From the NCBI GenBank assembly GCA_038380795.1, contig CM076259.1, positions 73,218,200 through 73,282,199 of the forward strand: DNA of 64,000 nucleotides, given 5' to 3'. Shown here piece by piece: positions 12,846 through 25,400 of this stretch. The first letter of the stretch is position 1; each line of letters opens with the position of its first letter. The stretch is from Pyrocephalus nanus (taxonomy: Eukaryota; Chordata; Aves; Passeriformes; Tyrannidae). Position numbers and translations under genes: made by a program. The notes below the pieces were generated by a model. The model searched no databases. It was not told the origin of the DNA and saw only the letters and a list, made by a program, of their open reading frames with translations.

Positions 12846-13813
12846 GGTCTACTTGAGGGTAGCAGTGTGATTGACCCCAGGGGTCAATAGTGGGTCCAGT
12901 CCTGTTTAACATCATCACTAATAAAATTGGGGGTAGGTCAGAGTTTGCAGATGACAGCAAATCTAGAGGAGTGACTGCTAAGCCAGAGACCGGTGCTGCC
13001 ACCCAGAGGGACCTCTGACAGTCTGGAGAAAAAGGTTGAAAGGAATCCCTTGCAGTTCAACCAGGGGAAGTGTAAAGTTCTGCACTTGGAGAAGAATAAT
13101 GCCAGACACTACTATATGTTGGGGATGATCTGCTAGAGAGCAGCTTTGCAGAACAGCATCTGAGGCTCCTGGTAGACAACAAGCTCAATATGAGGCAGCA
13201 AAGTGCTCCTGCTTCAAAGAAGGATAATGGTATCTTGGGCTACATCAGGCGGAGTGTGGCCAGCACCCTGAGGGACTTGATTTCTGCCCCCTACTCAGAA
13301 CTGGTAAGGTCACACTGGTGAGTCCTATGTCCAGTTCAGGGCCCTCCAGTGCAATAGACACATGGACATAATGAAGAGAGCCCTGTGAAGGGTTACAAAA
13401 TTAAGATGTCACATATGAGGAAAGACTGAGAGATCTGGGACTGTTTAGCCTGAAGAAAAGAAGGTTCAAGGGGCTCTCATCATTGTTTTTAGATACCTGA
13501 AGGGAGGGTGCAAGGAGGATAGAGCCAGGCTCTTCTCAGTGGCTCCCAGTGACAGGACCAGAGGCAATGGGGCACAAAACGAAAAACAGGAGGCTCCCTC
13601 TGACCATCAGAAAACACTTCTGTCTGAGCACTGGCATAGATTGCCCAGGGAGTCTGCAGAATCCTCCTCTTCTAAGATATTCAAAAGCTGCCTGAACATG
13701 ACCCTGGACAACCTGCTCTAGGTGGTTGTACTTGAACAGGGAGGTGGGACAGGACCAGATTACCTGCAGAGCACACTTCCAATCTCAATAATTTAATTCT
13801 ATATCATATTCTC
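12846..13813 (+). mobile_element. CR1 LINE, ORF2 (reverse transcriptase) remnant to 3' end
   Basis: This is a long CR1 copy in sense orientation. It starts in the reverse transcriptase region: 'gggtccagtcctgtttaaca' encodes the CR1 block GPVLFN. After an internal deletion, 12954-12965 reads FADD, the catalytic aspartate pair of LINE reverse transcriptases. Further blocks follow the CR1 order: 'gtgtaaagttctgcacttgg' (KVLHL), 'tgggctacatcaggcggagtgtggcc', 'gatctgggactgtttagcct' (GLFSL), then '[10 protein letters not shown]' in the frame at 13539-13721, and a tail '[19 protein letters not shown]'. The 3' end is weak ('cacttccaatctcaataatt', then AT-rich). Many stops and indels make it inactive. 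Confidence 0.93.
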
Positions 13814-16360
13814 TCTTTTTTTTATTATTTTTTTTATTTAGTTTCTTATGTTTGCATACAGGCATTAGACACCCTTTAGTAATTTAGTCATAGTTATCAA
13901 AATTTTCCTTGTTTCTTTCTTTACCCAGTGTTATCAACTTCAGAAAAATTTTATAAATTGCAGCAAACAAAATCTCATCCAATACAGCTGTAGAATTTAA
14001 TTATGCAATAATTGTGTTACATCTTAACACTTTTCACACTACCCTTTAGAGCTAGACATTTCATGAATGGGTCCCTAAAGATGTTCAGCATGTAAAGGCA
14101 ACAGAAAATGTTGAAAAAAAAGTAAAATATATTATTGCTATAGAATTACTCATTACAACTTTGGAAACATATTAACTGATCAAGTCATAAAATTTATCCA
14201 AGTTATAAAAGTACCTTCAGACTAATTTCCTAAAAAAGATCATAGTAGGCAGTTTACCAACATGAACAAAGTTAATTTTATTCTTATAACACTGAAAATA
14301 ATTGCAAATAGGATGCTCTTAACGTACGGTAAATGATTTGCTGACAGAATAGCTATTTCCCATAAGGTCTATAAAAACTGAGTCAGCCATATCCATTTAT
14401 TTTGTGAGTATACAAAGACAGAAATATAACAAATACATATATATTTTACATTAGGCAAAGCTATTTCTTTCCACTGCAAGAAAGAAAGAAAAAAAAGTAG
14501 AGTTCACTGCCACCAATTAGTTGTGTTAGGATTACATATCTTATGCATAAAATGAAAGCTAGTTAGGGTTTATTTTACTTTATCTCTGACATTTTTATGA
14601 CTCTTAAGACTGAAGTCTTTTATTCACACGGCAAAAATCACCAAAAAGTAGTAGATTTCTCCAGTTTTCCTTCCCATCTTAATCAGAGTGATTACAGCCA
14701 GGATGTAAAAGATAGTTCACTCTCCATGCTCAGTGTGCCCTGGCCTCTCTCCTGAGGTTTCCAACAGGTGTACAAAACAGTGCCAGCTGCGTTGGTCTTT
14801 TTAGGGGGTCAAACATCTGCTTATTAAAAATAAGGAAGAAAATCAACTTCACCTCACTTCAAGTAGCAATGTCACATTTTCTCTGGTTCCTTTCACCCTC
14901 AGATTCCATCTTTTTCTGACTTCCCAACCTTCTTTACAGAGATATAATACTATAATTGGACTATGATTAAATTTTAACAGATAAATAAGAAGAGTCAATA
15001 AACAAGAGAACAATAAACGAGTGAAATTCCAGATAACATTCTTTAATCTGCCGATGGAAATCAGTGAATGCACTTTTTCATGATTTTGGTGGTTTGTTGT
15101 GGTTTTTTTTATTGTTTGTTTGTTTTTACATTTCCACAGACTGCTTCTGACAATATTAAATCCAACAATATACATTTTTACCAGAGTGATCTCTACAGCT
15201 TGGATAATCACTGAGTCTAGTGCTGTCTGTGCACTGAGAGCCCTGGGTTCTGTTTTCAGCCAGAGATCCACCCGTATCTGGCAAGGGTGAAGTAGATTTT
15301 AAGATAACACACAATTAATTCTTGCCATACTAAACTGAAAATTACAGCTACTGCTTTGCACTTTTGTGGCATTTTAGACACACATCTGTTGGTTTGTTTG
15401 TTCTTGAAGCACTGTAGATGAGAGGTGGATTTGCTACATTAATCATTACTTCAGTTTTCAGTACCATCATAAACTATCCTTTTCACTGGGAAAAAAGAAT
15501 GAGGTATTTGTCTTTAGCAGAATATCAGGGCTTTGAGGGACTTGGTGGTTTGTTTATTTGCTTGTTTTGTTTTAACATGGTATAGAAACTACACAGAAAA
15601 GATACTGGAAGAAATCAGATTCCACCCTTCTATCAAAAGCAGCACACAACATTAGCAAAATTAAAATAATATTTTAAAAAAAAGTCCAGCAGAAGAGCAA
15701 AATGCACTCATTGTTAACATTGTAACATTGTTCTTATGTTTAAAGTATTTTTCCTCTCAGACTTATAAAAATTTACTTAAGCCTTTATTTAGTAATTCTA
15801 ACAAAAACACACGAGCTCTCAAATTTAGAATGGCCCTTACTAAAATGTGAGCTTTTACCTTTGGTTATAGTACAATAATTATTACTATTCTTTCATGTTC
15901 CATCACATTACTCTTTGGTGTTTTTTTAAAACATTTTCTGAAAAGACTATCATTAGTTTATCTCAAGGGATTTAATATTCTCAGGAGTATGATCTACCGT
16001 AAGAAAACAAGAGTTCTCAAGGGATAAAAATTATGTACAACAGGAAGGAAATATTTGATTCCAGAATGAAAACCTACAAATTACTGAGCCACTTGAAACA
16101 CATTTCTTTATTCGTACAAATGAGTCTCTTCATTTAAAGTAGTTCATTACAATGAATAAGACAGCTGTAGAACTTTAGCCTTGATAAAAACATTTCTTTT
16201 CTTTGGAAAAGACCATTACCGCATATAAAGAACTAGTGTAGGGGTAATCACTGCTTACAGATCCTTGAAAACTCTTGATGTGTCTTCTCATACAATTTTA
16301 GCTTAGATAGTATGTTTGAAAAAGGCTTTATTAAGAGTAAAATTAATAGTATGAGTACTG
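13814..16360. other. unique AT-rich DNA
   Basis: No recognised gene or transposon. A T/A-rich tract directly follows the CR1 (about 13817-13842). The longest frame, 140 codons on minus at 14849-15271, has no recognisable domain and crosses a T/G-rich low-complexity stretch. A MARE/AP-1-like palindrome lies at 14378-14387. Confidence 0.6.
14378..14387. promoter_or_regulatory. AP-1/MARE-like motif (CTGAGTCAGC)
   Basis: The decamer CTGAGTCAGC contains the AP-1 core TGAGTCA and matches most of the Maf recognition element TGCTGAGTCAGCA. The motif is seen directly. Function is unproven, and such motifs occur by chance. Confidence 0.2.
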
Positions 16361-16635
16361 TGGAGAAAGTGTAAATCTCCAGTACAAACCTGCATTGGGT
16401 TGCTGCTTTTTAAAGCTCCAGCTCGCATTTACAGTCATGACCTGCAGAGTTTGCTCTCCATCTTTCATCATGATTCAGGCATGTAGTGTTAAGGGATGTC
16501 CTTGAGCAGCTCCAGTCCAGAACCTGGAGCTCAGTTCAGTGTCGGAGAACCCAGTGTCTCCTCCCAGACTGAGTGAGGGACTTGGCCTCCGCTTTCCTGT
16601 TTGCTGAACATATATCCCAGAGACAGGCATACAGG

Positions 16636-16649
16636 GACACACACACACA
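16636..16649. repeat. (CA)n short microsatellite
   Basis: Six to seven CA units inside the LTR-like block. A second run, also inside the block, is at 16799-16813. Confidence 0.75.
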
Positions 16650-16798
16650 AAACTATGCACACATACTCATCCCACAGGCACCCTAAACTCATGGCCCTCC
16701 ACAGATACAAGTGCAGACATTCTGTTGGCCTGACAACTTACCCCAGGCCTGAGGAACCCTTCTTGTCAGGTGATCCAGCTCAAAATTTGCTAATGGAT

Positions 16799-16813
16799 AC
16801 ACACACACACCCC
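16799..16813. repeat. (AC)n short microsatellite
   Basis: Six to seven AC units followed by CCC, the second of two CA-type runs in the LTR-like block. Confidence 0.75.
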
Positions 16814-17250
16814 AGGTACACCCAATTTGATAAAGGTACAGATACTCACCCCCAGCAACTGATACCAAGCACATGTGTTGTAATCTGTGGTCCAGCTCCA
16901 TCTCCAGTGCTGAGCTCCTCACTTTCGTCATTCACCCCAGTATGCCCAGTAGCTGGGTTTCGGGACACACACTGTTCCCATCTCAGTGGCTGGAGGTTCA
17001 AGAACTCCACTGGCTCCAGTAGCTGCTGATGAAACGCCACTGACTTCAGTTACTGATGCCTCAGGCTATGGCCACTCACACTCACAGTTTCAATTCTAAC
17101 AGCAAGAATAATCACAGGATAGAGACTGAGATACACAGAGAGACATAAGAAAAGATTTACTAAAATAACAGAAGAAGACAGGAAAGACTGCTGTGACCAA
17201 ATGCTGTGTTCAGCCAGACAAGCATGGGTTTTTTACACATGATTCACCCC

Positions 17251-17257
17251 TTTTATA
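17251..17257 (-). promoter_or_regulatory. TATA box of the candidate LTR
   Basis: The minus strand reads GGGGTATAAAAGGGG, a strong TATA-box context. Its position between a U3-like segment with an internal duplication (higher coordinates) and a long downstream segment fits an LTR promoter firing toward lower coordinates. Confidence 0.45.
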
Positions 17258-17772
17258 CCCCTTTCTGCCTAAACCCTTTTCTGTTCCACCCCAGCCCCCC
17301 TTTCTCTGCAGATTATCTCATGATTTGATACAGTCCTAGAGACTCTTTCCAACATCCTGAACCTTCAGATTTGCATCCTTATCAATTGCAAAATTTAAGT
17401 TGGTTCCTGCTTTGAAGTGATTCCTGAAGTTTCTTGATAGTCAATTAATTATGACTGATGAGGTTTATTTCTTCTCATTACGATCCTAGTTACCAGACAG
17501 GTCGGGCAGGTCTATGTCTCTGTCCACTTTTCTTACTGTCTTCCCCTCCTCTGTCATCCCATTTTGATTGAGGTCCTCTGTCAGGTGATCTTACCAAGCT
17601 AAACATTCTCACACTCCATCTTTATAAATTGCTGTAACTGACCAGGGTTTTTTTGGGCTTGCTGGTCAAGTTTGGGCCTCTCTGTATTTTGTTTCCTCTT
17701 TCATACCATCCCATTTGACAAGGTCCTTGATTAGATTAATTTAAGGGAGCTCCTCTTGCCTTCCACATACTC

Positions 17773-20689
17773 ATACACTATACAGAATTCTATGTAATAA
17801 ATACTGAAGACAGTAAAAAAACTTAAAAAAAATCACCACGACCAAAAAGCTTCCACTTTTTGACAGACAGATGTTTCAAATGGATGTACTATTTTTTTCT
17901 GTTCTTCTTGATATGGATTTCAGAAACAGAGGTGCTATTAAAGAGGGAAGGGATAAGACAAGAGAAACTTTGCTGTAAGCAGCTACTGTGACCCAGAAAG
18001 ACCCCGATCAGTCAAGCATTTTTGTCAAACAATCTACTAAATAGACTCCTATAAGATTATAGCATTTCTTCTGGCCTTCATGAAATTCCAAGAAGGTTAA
18101 AGTTGCATTCTACAGCTAAGGAAAAAAAAAATTAAAGTTAAATCTTCATTTTAATTTTCACCTTGAAAATAATTGTTTTCTGGACCACCTCAATGATGAT
18201 GATAATGAAAATGTAACAAATAAAGTCAAGATTTCAGAAATTCCACTGTAGAAAAGCATATAATCAAAAGTCTATTTTTTTTCAAGACATGATTTATTGT
18301 TGACTGTTTATATGATTTAAAGCCAGACTCTGCTTCTGGCTTTAACTGTAAAAGTGATACTTAAATAAATGAAGAAATGGTGTTATAGTGAGGATTGTTT
18401 AATTTAAAAAGTGCTCTAATGCTCAAAAGGTTACATAATTTTAAGTCATCTTATTAGTAATTTTTCAATCAGTTTGCTTAATTGAGAAGTGTTGACTAGC
18501 AGAGAAAAAAAATCCTGGCCACTGAATGATCAAAATGCTTTTCTTCGGAAGGCTTGTGATTTTCAATATGAAAATAATGAAGGTTAAAAATACTGTGAAA
18601 GATGTGATGTATTCCCTGCAAGCAGCATAGACAAGTGCTATGATATGTCTTCCTCTGAAATTTTTTCCTCACTCACAGAGCCTACCAGAATCCCAGTGAT
18701 TCAATGATAAAGTGATAACTTTATTGGAGACATTTGGTAGGTCAGTGAGCTAGTCTTTCAATCAAACCATCAAAAATTTAAACCAATATTTTTTTCAGCA
18801 ACATAAAATTAAAAAAAAATTAAATTCACCCAAGTGCTGTAACTTATTCAGAATATTTTAATATTAAGATCAATTTGTGACTGAATATAACAAATATAAT
18901 TAATACAATTAATATTACATGTTGAAATAAAATGAATAGTGAATAAAGTTTAATACATACATGGTTTTTAATGCAACATATGAATGGAAAATGTAATCTA
19001 TTAGACAAAACTCATAAGAGAGTACAGTTTGTAATCTTTGTACAGTAATAAACTTTAAACAGATCAGTAACACTCGTATGAAAATGAGAAAATCTATAAA
19101 AATATATGAAACCTAACCTTTATTCAAAACTTACTAGAGTTATACTAGCAATTTATGTTACTTATGTTACTAATAAAACTGATAGAATCAATAACGGCAA
19201 AATACTGTAATGATATAACAGTAAACTGAAGAACTATCCAGCTAATAATAGAGGCATTACTCACTGAAAATAACTCCAACATTTTACCTCTCTTTGAGCT
19301 TCTGATTTCTTTATACTCTCCTGTAAATATTAGCAGTTTAGTGGAATCATTTAGCCTTAATGAGTACACCTTAAGATGTCTTAAAATAAGAGTAAAATGC
19401 AATTTACTTCCTCTGTAACACTCTGTTACATCATAACAGTAGAAATTATCTTCATTGTGCATAGAAAACTTACCCAGATGGCTTTTTTTCTATTATGTGA
19501 GAATTTTCATTTCCAAACTATTTTTCACGAGTCCACTTTCTAACTATTTAAGATTTTTTCATTATATTTTTCAGCTGTCTAATTTATTTTTTTAATAAAC
19601 TTTGTTATTATAAACACAAACTTGCAATTTGCTTATCATTCAATATTGAGTTCTAGCTTCATTACACTTAACTTTAAGCACCTTAAGAGCACCATATGTC
19701 CCTGGACATTCGGAATTTAGGACTGTAGTAATTGTTTCTATGAATGTGTCTTTCCTTATTTACTGTTTAGGCGGCTTAGGCTTCCTGTACTCTAAAATTA
19801 ATTCTTTAGTGTCTTTATTTGAAGAATAGGTCGTGTAGTTTGAAGGAAAGATTGATTATTTATTACAGTTAGCAATAGGAGGTTTCATACTTTGCTTTTG
19901 TAAAGAGATGGATGGCAATTAGTTGATCTTCAATTAAAGATGGAATGAAAAATCTCATAGGTCCTTCTAATTAAACTTTGGAACTGTCATCTCTGAAGAA
20001 GGTACTTCTGTACATCTGAAAGACATAAGCATGGGGAAAAAACCCACAATATTAAAAATTCTAAGGAGAGAAGAAAATATCTGAGTGCAGGTCAAGATCT
20101 GTAGATTACTTCTGTTAACAAGTCAATAATAATTAGATATATTTTTTTTACCTATTCAGATGTCCTACACATTTTAGAATCTGGGAAAGGTACCAGCAAA
20201 GGTTTGAAGCATTTCATCATTGCAGGCTAAGAATGCAAAAAACAAAAGTCCTGAAGAAATCTTATATACTCCATTTGTTTCCTGTGAGTGCTTTTTCCTT
20301 CTGTGCTAATAATGCTGCCCTGCATGGCCTTCTCATTGTATCTTTAAATCAATGTCTCCTGCGCTAGGCTCCAGGAGCTAATTTTGACAGAGAGTAGGGA
20401 ATAAAAATTGCACATAATGGGATGCACTCAGGGTATAGTGGGGAAGCTGTCTCACTCTCCTTGAGACAAGGCCAATCTGAAATGTCCACACATAAACATG
20501 CAGAAGCTATAAAATACATGGGACTCTGAGATGGCAATCCAGCCCTCATCAGGGTAGGGAGACAAACAACAAACAGGAATTAAAGGAAACCAGTGTTGGA
20601 AACATGAAGACTGGAGGAAGAACTGAAAAAGACAAAGTGAACAAATAAAAGGAGAACTTTTGGCAGCCGCAAGACTGTGTTCAGTTACG
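17773..20689. other. unique AT-rich DNA
   Basis: About 2.9 kb with no recognised gene. Very AT-rich near 18780-18960. The last 100 bp or so (from about 20600) may be the 5' extension of the decayed CR1 that follows. A 28-bp segment at 19168-19195 recurs at 23541-23568 with one mismatch. Confidence 0.6.
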
Positions 20690-22110
20690 GAATTGTGATG
20701 CCATAGAAACTACAGCAACGTAGTGGGACAAATGTTTATACTTCTGGAATGAGGTAAACGGCTATAAAGTGCTTCTAAACTCTTTATGGAAGACTAGGCA
20801 AGTTGTACTCTACTCAAAGGAGCACATTACATGGAAGAACTCTTCTATGAAATGGAAATGTCTTCAAAGCTTTTGAGCTGTGTTCAGAGGGGATACAGAT
20901 ACAGGCAGCCCAATTTAAACAAGGAGGCAGGCAAGTCTTATTGAAATAACTAGAGGAAGTTCCCCAACTGAAAATGGTGGTTCTCGTGGGAGACTCTAAT
21001 CACTTTGACACCTGCTAAAAGGTCAACACATTAGGATACAAATAGTCCAGAAAATCTCTGATGACAATCTTCTGTCAGTAAGTGCTTGCATATGTTAGCA
21101 AGGAGAAGTAGTCCTCTGGGCTGCTACTCATCAATGTAGGAAAATTGGTCAATGCATCTTTTTCTACTGCATCTAAAGTCATCCCAAGAGAGTAGAATCT
21201 TTAGGAAAGTGAGGAAAACAAGCAGCAGAAGAAACCCTGACATGCAGTAAGGCAGCTTTCAGCTTGTTCAGGGACATATTAGGCAGAGTCCTTTAAAGGG
21301 CTATTTTGAAGGCCAAGGTTGCTCAGTACAGCTATTTGATCTTCAAGGTCATCAGCATCCATACGGAACAAGAGTTGTTAATGCTGATGCACAAAGAAAC
21401 ATGCAGTGATTGCAGGAGGCGACCTAACCAAATAAGGACCAAGATTGAATGCAAAATGGAAGCAAATGGGAGTTGGAAAATATCAAAGGGTAAATTAGCA
21501 TCTCTGGAAACGCAAAGACAGAGCTAGCTAAGCAGGTGAAACTAAGAAGGGGGTGTGATAAGCAAGAAGAATGTCTTCTATGTATACTGAGCACAGAAAG
21601 CAAACAAAGTTGTTAACCCCTTATTGGATGGAGCAGGTGATGTAAAGGAACAAAAGAAGCCTGTCTTTTGCCAAAGAGGCTATGTCTTTGTTTGTCTTAC
21701 CAGTGCCTTACTAGGTGTCTACTCTGACACCTCCAGCGTCACTGGTTCCATGATGATGGGAGAGCATAAAGTATAATTTATTTTGAGTTCAAGACTGCTG
21801 TAGATGCAGTCATCTGTAGGAGATTAAGGGGAGGTAGTCTGAATGGATGATCCACTACACTCTTGGTGTGAAAAAGTTAGGATATGATTTGCCAGAATTG
21901 TTCTCAGAAATGTGTAACATCCTCATCAATAAGCTTAACAATGGGATGAACTACATCTTTAGCAAGTTTGTGAGTGACACTACACTGAGATGGGGGAATG
22001 TTGCTGATATGCTGGAAGATAGGGATGTCATTCAGAGGAATCTCAGTAAAATGGAATGATGGATCTGTAGGAATCTGGTGAAGTTCAACAGAGTTCTGTG
22101 TGTGCATTTA
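20690..22110 (+). mobile_element. old CR1 LINE, long ORF2 remnant (endonuclease to reverse transcriptase)
   Basis: This is a heavily decayed but long CR1 in sense orientation, recognised by ordered blocks of ORF2. In the endonuclease part these are 'acgtagtgggacaaatgttt', 'aggcaagttgtactctactc', 'aactagaggaagttccccaa', then 'ctcgtgggagactctaatca' (VGD.N, the endonuclease GDFN motif with D kept and F changed) and 'gatgacaatcttctgtcagt'. The linker follows in frame 21306-21527 (KAKVAQYSYLIFKV..EQELLM, then RRRPNQIRTKIECKMEA). Frame 21847-22059 covers the reverse transcriptase (NILINKLNNGMNYIFSKF), where the expected FADD reads FVSD. Similarity fades after about 22110. Weak similarity may reach about 22385, and the 5' edge may start near 20605. 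No function is possible. Confidence 0.85.
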
Positions 22111-22410
22111 AAATTCATGTATAAAAAAGTCTGAGTAATTATAGTCTATGTAGCTGCTATGCAAAAATAAAATCACGGGGTCCCAGTATACAACTTTACT
22201 ATCAGTCAGCATTTTTCCTGGAAACAAAGGTTAACTGCTTAGTGAGCTAAATCAGCAGGAATGTATACACTGGATAAAGGGATGTAGTAATGCTTCTTGA
22301 CAATCATGAAAGTGTGTGTGGAGTACTGGACTGCACAATGCACTGGGCAACCTAATATAGCTTGGTCTTTGAACCAGGCATTAAAAGGAATAATGTGAAA
22401 GGGTTCTTTT

Positions 22411-22487
22411 CAAAATAAATAAAAAACAAAACAAAACAAACAAAAAAAAAAAACCAAACCAAATAAAACACAAAACAACAACAACAA
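22411..22487. repeat. A-rich (AAAC)n low-complexity tract
   Basis: Interrupted A-rich sequence with CAAAA and AAC units, ending in CAACAACAACAA. It lies about 300 bp past the last clear block of the old CR1. CR1 elements do not end in poly(A), so this is more likely a slippage repeat than the element's tail. Confidence 0.85.
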
Positions 22488-25400
22488 TTTTATGAGCAAA
22501 ACATTGCAAAGCCCTTGAAATTTGTAGTAACGTTAATAAATAGGACCTGGACTCATAAAGGTTAGAAAGGTTTGTCCCTTGCAGATTTCACTATATTAAT
22601 CAAACTTACTCCTGAAATTTTGGAATGTATGAAAAAATCAGGATTTGGACGAGGACATGGCCTTTTTTATTTGGCTCTGACACTCTTTTGGCTTGCATGG
22701 CACTTATGTAATATTGAGGGGTTATCAGTGATGCATAGGAGGAATAAAAGCATAGACCTGAAAACAACTAGAATCTGACTGAAAATGCTCCAAAAAGAAG
22801 CATAATTATTTTATAGGTAGCATTAGATGAATTAGTTTAGGTTTATAAAGAAAAGATGTTATTCACTGGACCTGCAGGACTATATAGTAAAAAGTTCAGT
22901 GGTGGCAGTCACAATATGATCACAGATATGCTTTCAGAAAATGTCTTGAAAATTATTTTCAGTGAATTTTATTGCCATAATTACCAAAGCCTGTTAAAGG
23001 TCAAAAGAAACAGAGAAACAAAACTGAACTGAGAAATTTGTCCTAGATCTTGTGTTTTATGGTATAATACAATTAAGAATATTTTTAAATTACATATTCT
23101 TGTGCAATGTGTTGACTAAGACTTACTGAATTTAATGGAAAAAATAAAATGTTTAAATTTTTGGTTGTTATAATTAACATATCATTTGCTCTGATAGATT
23201 TAACAAACTGATTAAGTGTGAATAAACTGGAATAGGAGAATTCTACATGCTATTGAAAAATACACTTCAGTTAGATAATTCTCCTTCGTATTCCACTCCC
23301 AGTATTTGGAAGAAAGTAGTTTGTACTACCTTTTAACAATCTCATTTGTATTTTCTATCACAGATGAAAAGTGATAGAAAACTTGATGCAGTAGTATCCA
23401 GTGAAACTTCCCGAAAAGAATTATGAAGCTACCTATTCTTCCAGGAAAAAAATTATCCTAAGAATAATCAATACAGGAGGTAAACCCCAGGAGTCATCCA
23501 TAATAAAGACCATTATCCAATCATTATTTTCTGCCTGTGCTACTAATAAAACTAATAGAATCAATAACTTATCCTGGAACTAGCTATACATTTAAAAAAT
23601 CTTTTCATTTTGGAATTTGCCATCAAATTAATACGGATTGCAGATGAACTCATGCGGTCTAGCTAGAATGTCTTTCAGTAACTGCAAGTAGTGAAGGAAG
23701 ATTTGAAACAGAAAACAATTCACAAGGTTTTATTAAACACAAACACATAGCTTAATTACTACCAGCTATAATGTAGCTATCATCTTTTCTTCTGTAGGGA
23801 AATATTTTGAGTAATTAATGTAAATTCAGAACTGGCTTGCTACAGTTATTAAGGTTTGTATCTCTCTTACAGCCTTTAATCCACATGGTTATCGTCACAT
23901 TTGGAACACATGCAGAAACATACTTAGTGAAGTTAATTAATTTAATAAATTTATAATAAATTTAATAATTGAGGGAGTCTGAGACAATTGAGTTGATAAG
24001 ACTTTGGTTGCTTGACAAGAGGGATAATTGGATGAAATGTTACTTTGCTCCTGCTCTTTCAGAACTCTGGCTGTTGCTTGTTTTGACTCTTGACATTAAA
24101 GTGTTATTGGTGATAAAGAAGCCACTAAACAAAACCTTTCATTCAAAGTGATTTTCAGGAAATGCTTTGTGACCTGGAATACCTACCAATACCTTTGCAT
24201 GACTTCTGCTTCCAGATGCCTGCTCTCTTCTGAATCACCCTTATAAATGTGATCTGAAGAGTTTTTAGTTGCAGAGGCCTCTGCCACGGTGTCATATCAG
24301 GACCAGTATGTTTCTCTAAACAAATTTAATCCACTGTAATCTAGATAAGAGTGGAATCTAATTCACAATTTAAATCATAATTTAACCAGTGACAAATATT
24401 TTTACCTAATGACAACTCATTTCTTGTATCAGTATATTAACATAGTATTGAAGCTTGATGAAATTGTTTGATTACACAAAATAACTGAATCCTTACCAAT
24501 CAAATAATTTATGAGTCTTTCAGGATAGATGTTGACATTTCAGCTCACTGATGAACTTTATGCATGTTCAAAATTAGCATAGTCTGTTTAGGAAGAAAGA
24601 ACTGCTGCTTATACTAAAGCAACTACATATGAATAGTTTATGTAAAATTTGTGTTGTTTATCTCACTTCCTAAGGCTAATATTGACAATTGATTGCAAGT
24701 AGCCAAACTTGCAAGTAGGTAAGTTATCAGTGTCTTATTCACTTGATCAACCAATCAGCCAAATTTCATTATGTTTCTTAGAGTATAAAAATGTAAAGTT
24801 CACAATACAATATTTTTTTTTTTTTAGTTCATTTTCTGGGGTATTACTTGTGAGTTCACAGTAAACTAAAACATTTGGAGGTTTTCTTTAAGGGCTTTAG
24901 ACCTAATCACCTATGTATTTTGTACCTAATCATGTGCCACACGAATCAAAAAAGGAATTTGCTACTACAATGGTATTTTTTGCATTAGTCTGGTCTGCAG
25001 CTGAAATATCTAATCAGAGTTGTCTGCTTTTGAGTTGTTTTCATTATTAAGGACTAATACAGTCATAATTATACTGATGTAAGAAAAGTTAATAGAAATT
25101 TTAATAGAAGTATAATTTATTAGGACTGGAATTTGATATATTTTGAATTACAGTGTAAGCATTTTGTCCAACAGGTTACATGGTCTTTTGACAATGATAG
25201 TCACAGGAACATATACATATTATTGAGCTACTTCATTGTTCATACATATTTCCATTAGTGTAATGAAAATGTAGTGAAAAGAATTAATAACATAATGCTA
25301 GTTCAAACCAAGTTCAAACTGAAAGGGGTCCTCAGTTTATACTGAGCTACCTATGCAAATATTGGCAAAGAATATCTATGGGTGACAATATACTGAAGGC

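Larger units (their letters stand above)
16361..17767 (-). mobile_element. candidate solo LTR of an endogenous retrovirus, minus strand
   Basis: This block is clearly richer in G and C than its flanks and is not CR1. Read on the minus strand it has LTR order. A U3-like part contains a repeated block ('catcccattttgattgaggtcc'-type, at 17555-17576 and 17707-17726). Then follow a TATA box (TATAAAA, + strand 17251-17257) in 'ggggtataaaaggggtga' context, and a long downstream part with CA/TG repeats. The boundaries proposed here begin TG and end CA on either strand, and the flanks are TACTG (16356-16360) and TACTC (17768-17772), a near-perfect 5-bp duplication. About 1.4 kb is long for an LTR, no clear poly(A) signal was found, and no internal viral gene is seen. 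Family and boundaries are inferred. Confidence 0.45.

Noticed and set aside
14849..15271. 140-codon minus frame, the longest that is not low-complexity or transposon derived
   Set aside because: No recognisable domain or signal peptide. It includes a stretch translated from a T/G-rich run, and a frame of this length is expected by chance in 64 kb read in six frames.
16601..17029. 142-codon + frame overlapping two minus frames (16689-16931, 16846-17040)
   Set aside because: It lies in the LTR-like block. Open frames on both strands reflect the higher GC content and CA repeats there.
22411..22487. A-rich tract as the poly(A) end of the old CR1
   Set aside because: CR1 elements end in octamer repeats without poly(A), and about 300 bp of weakly similar or unrelated sequence lies between.
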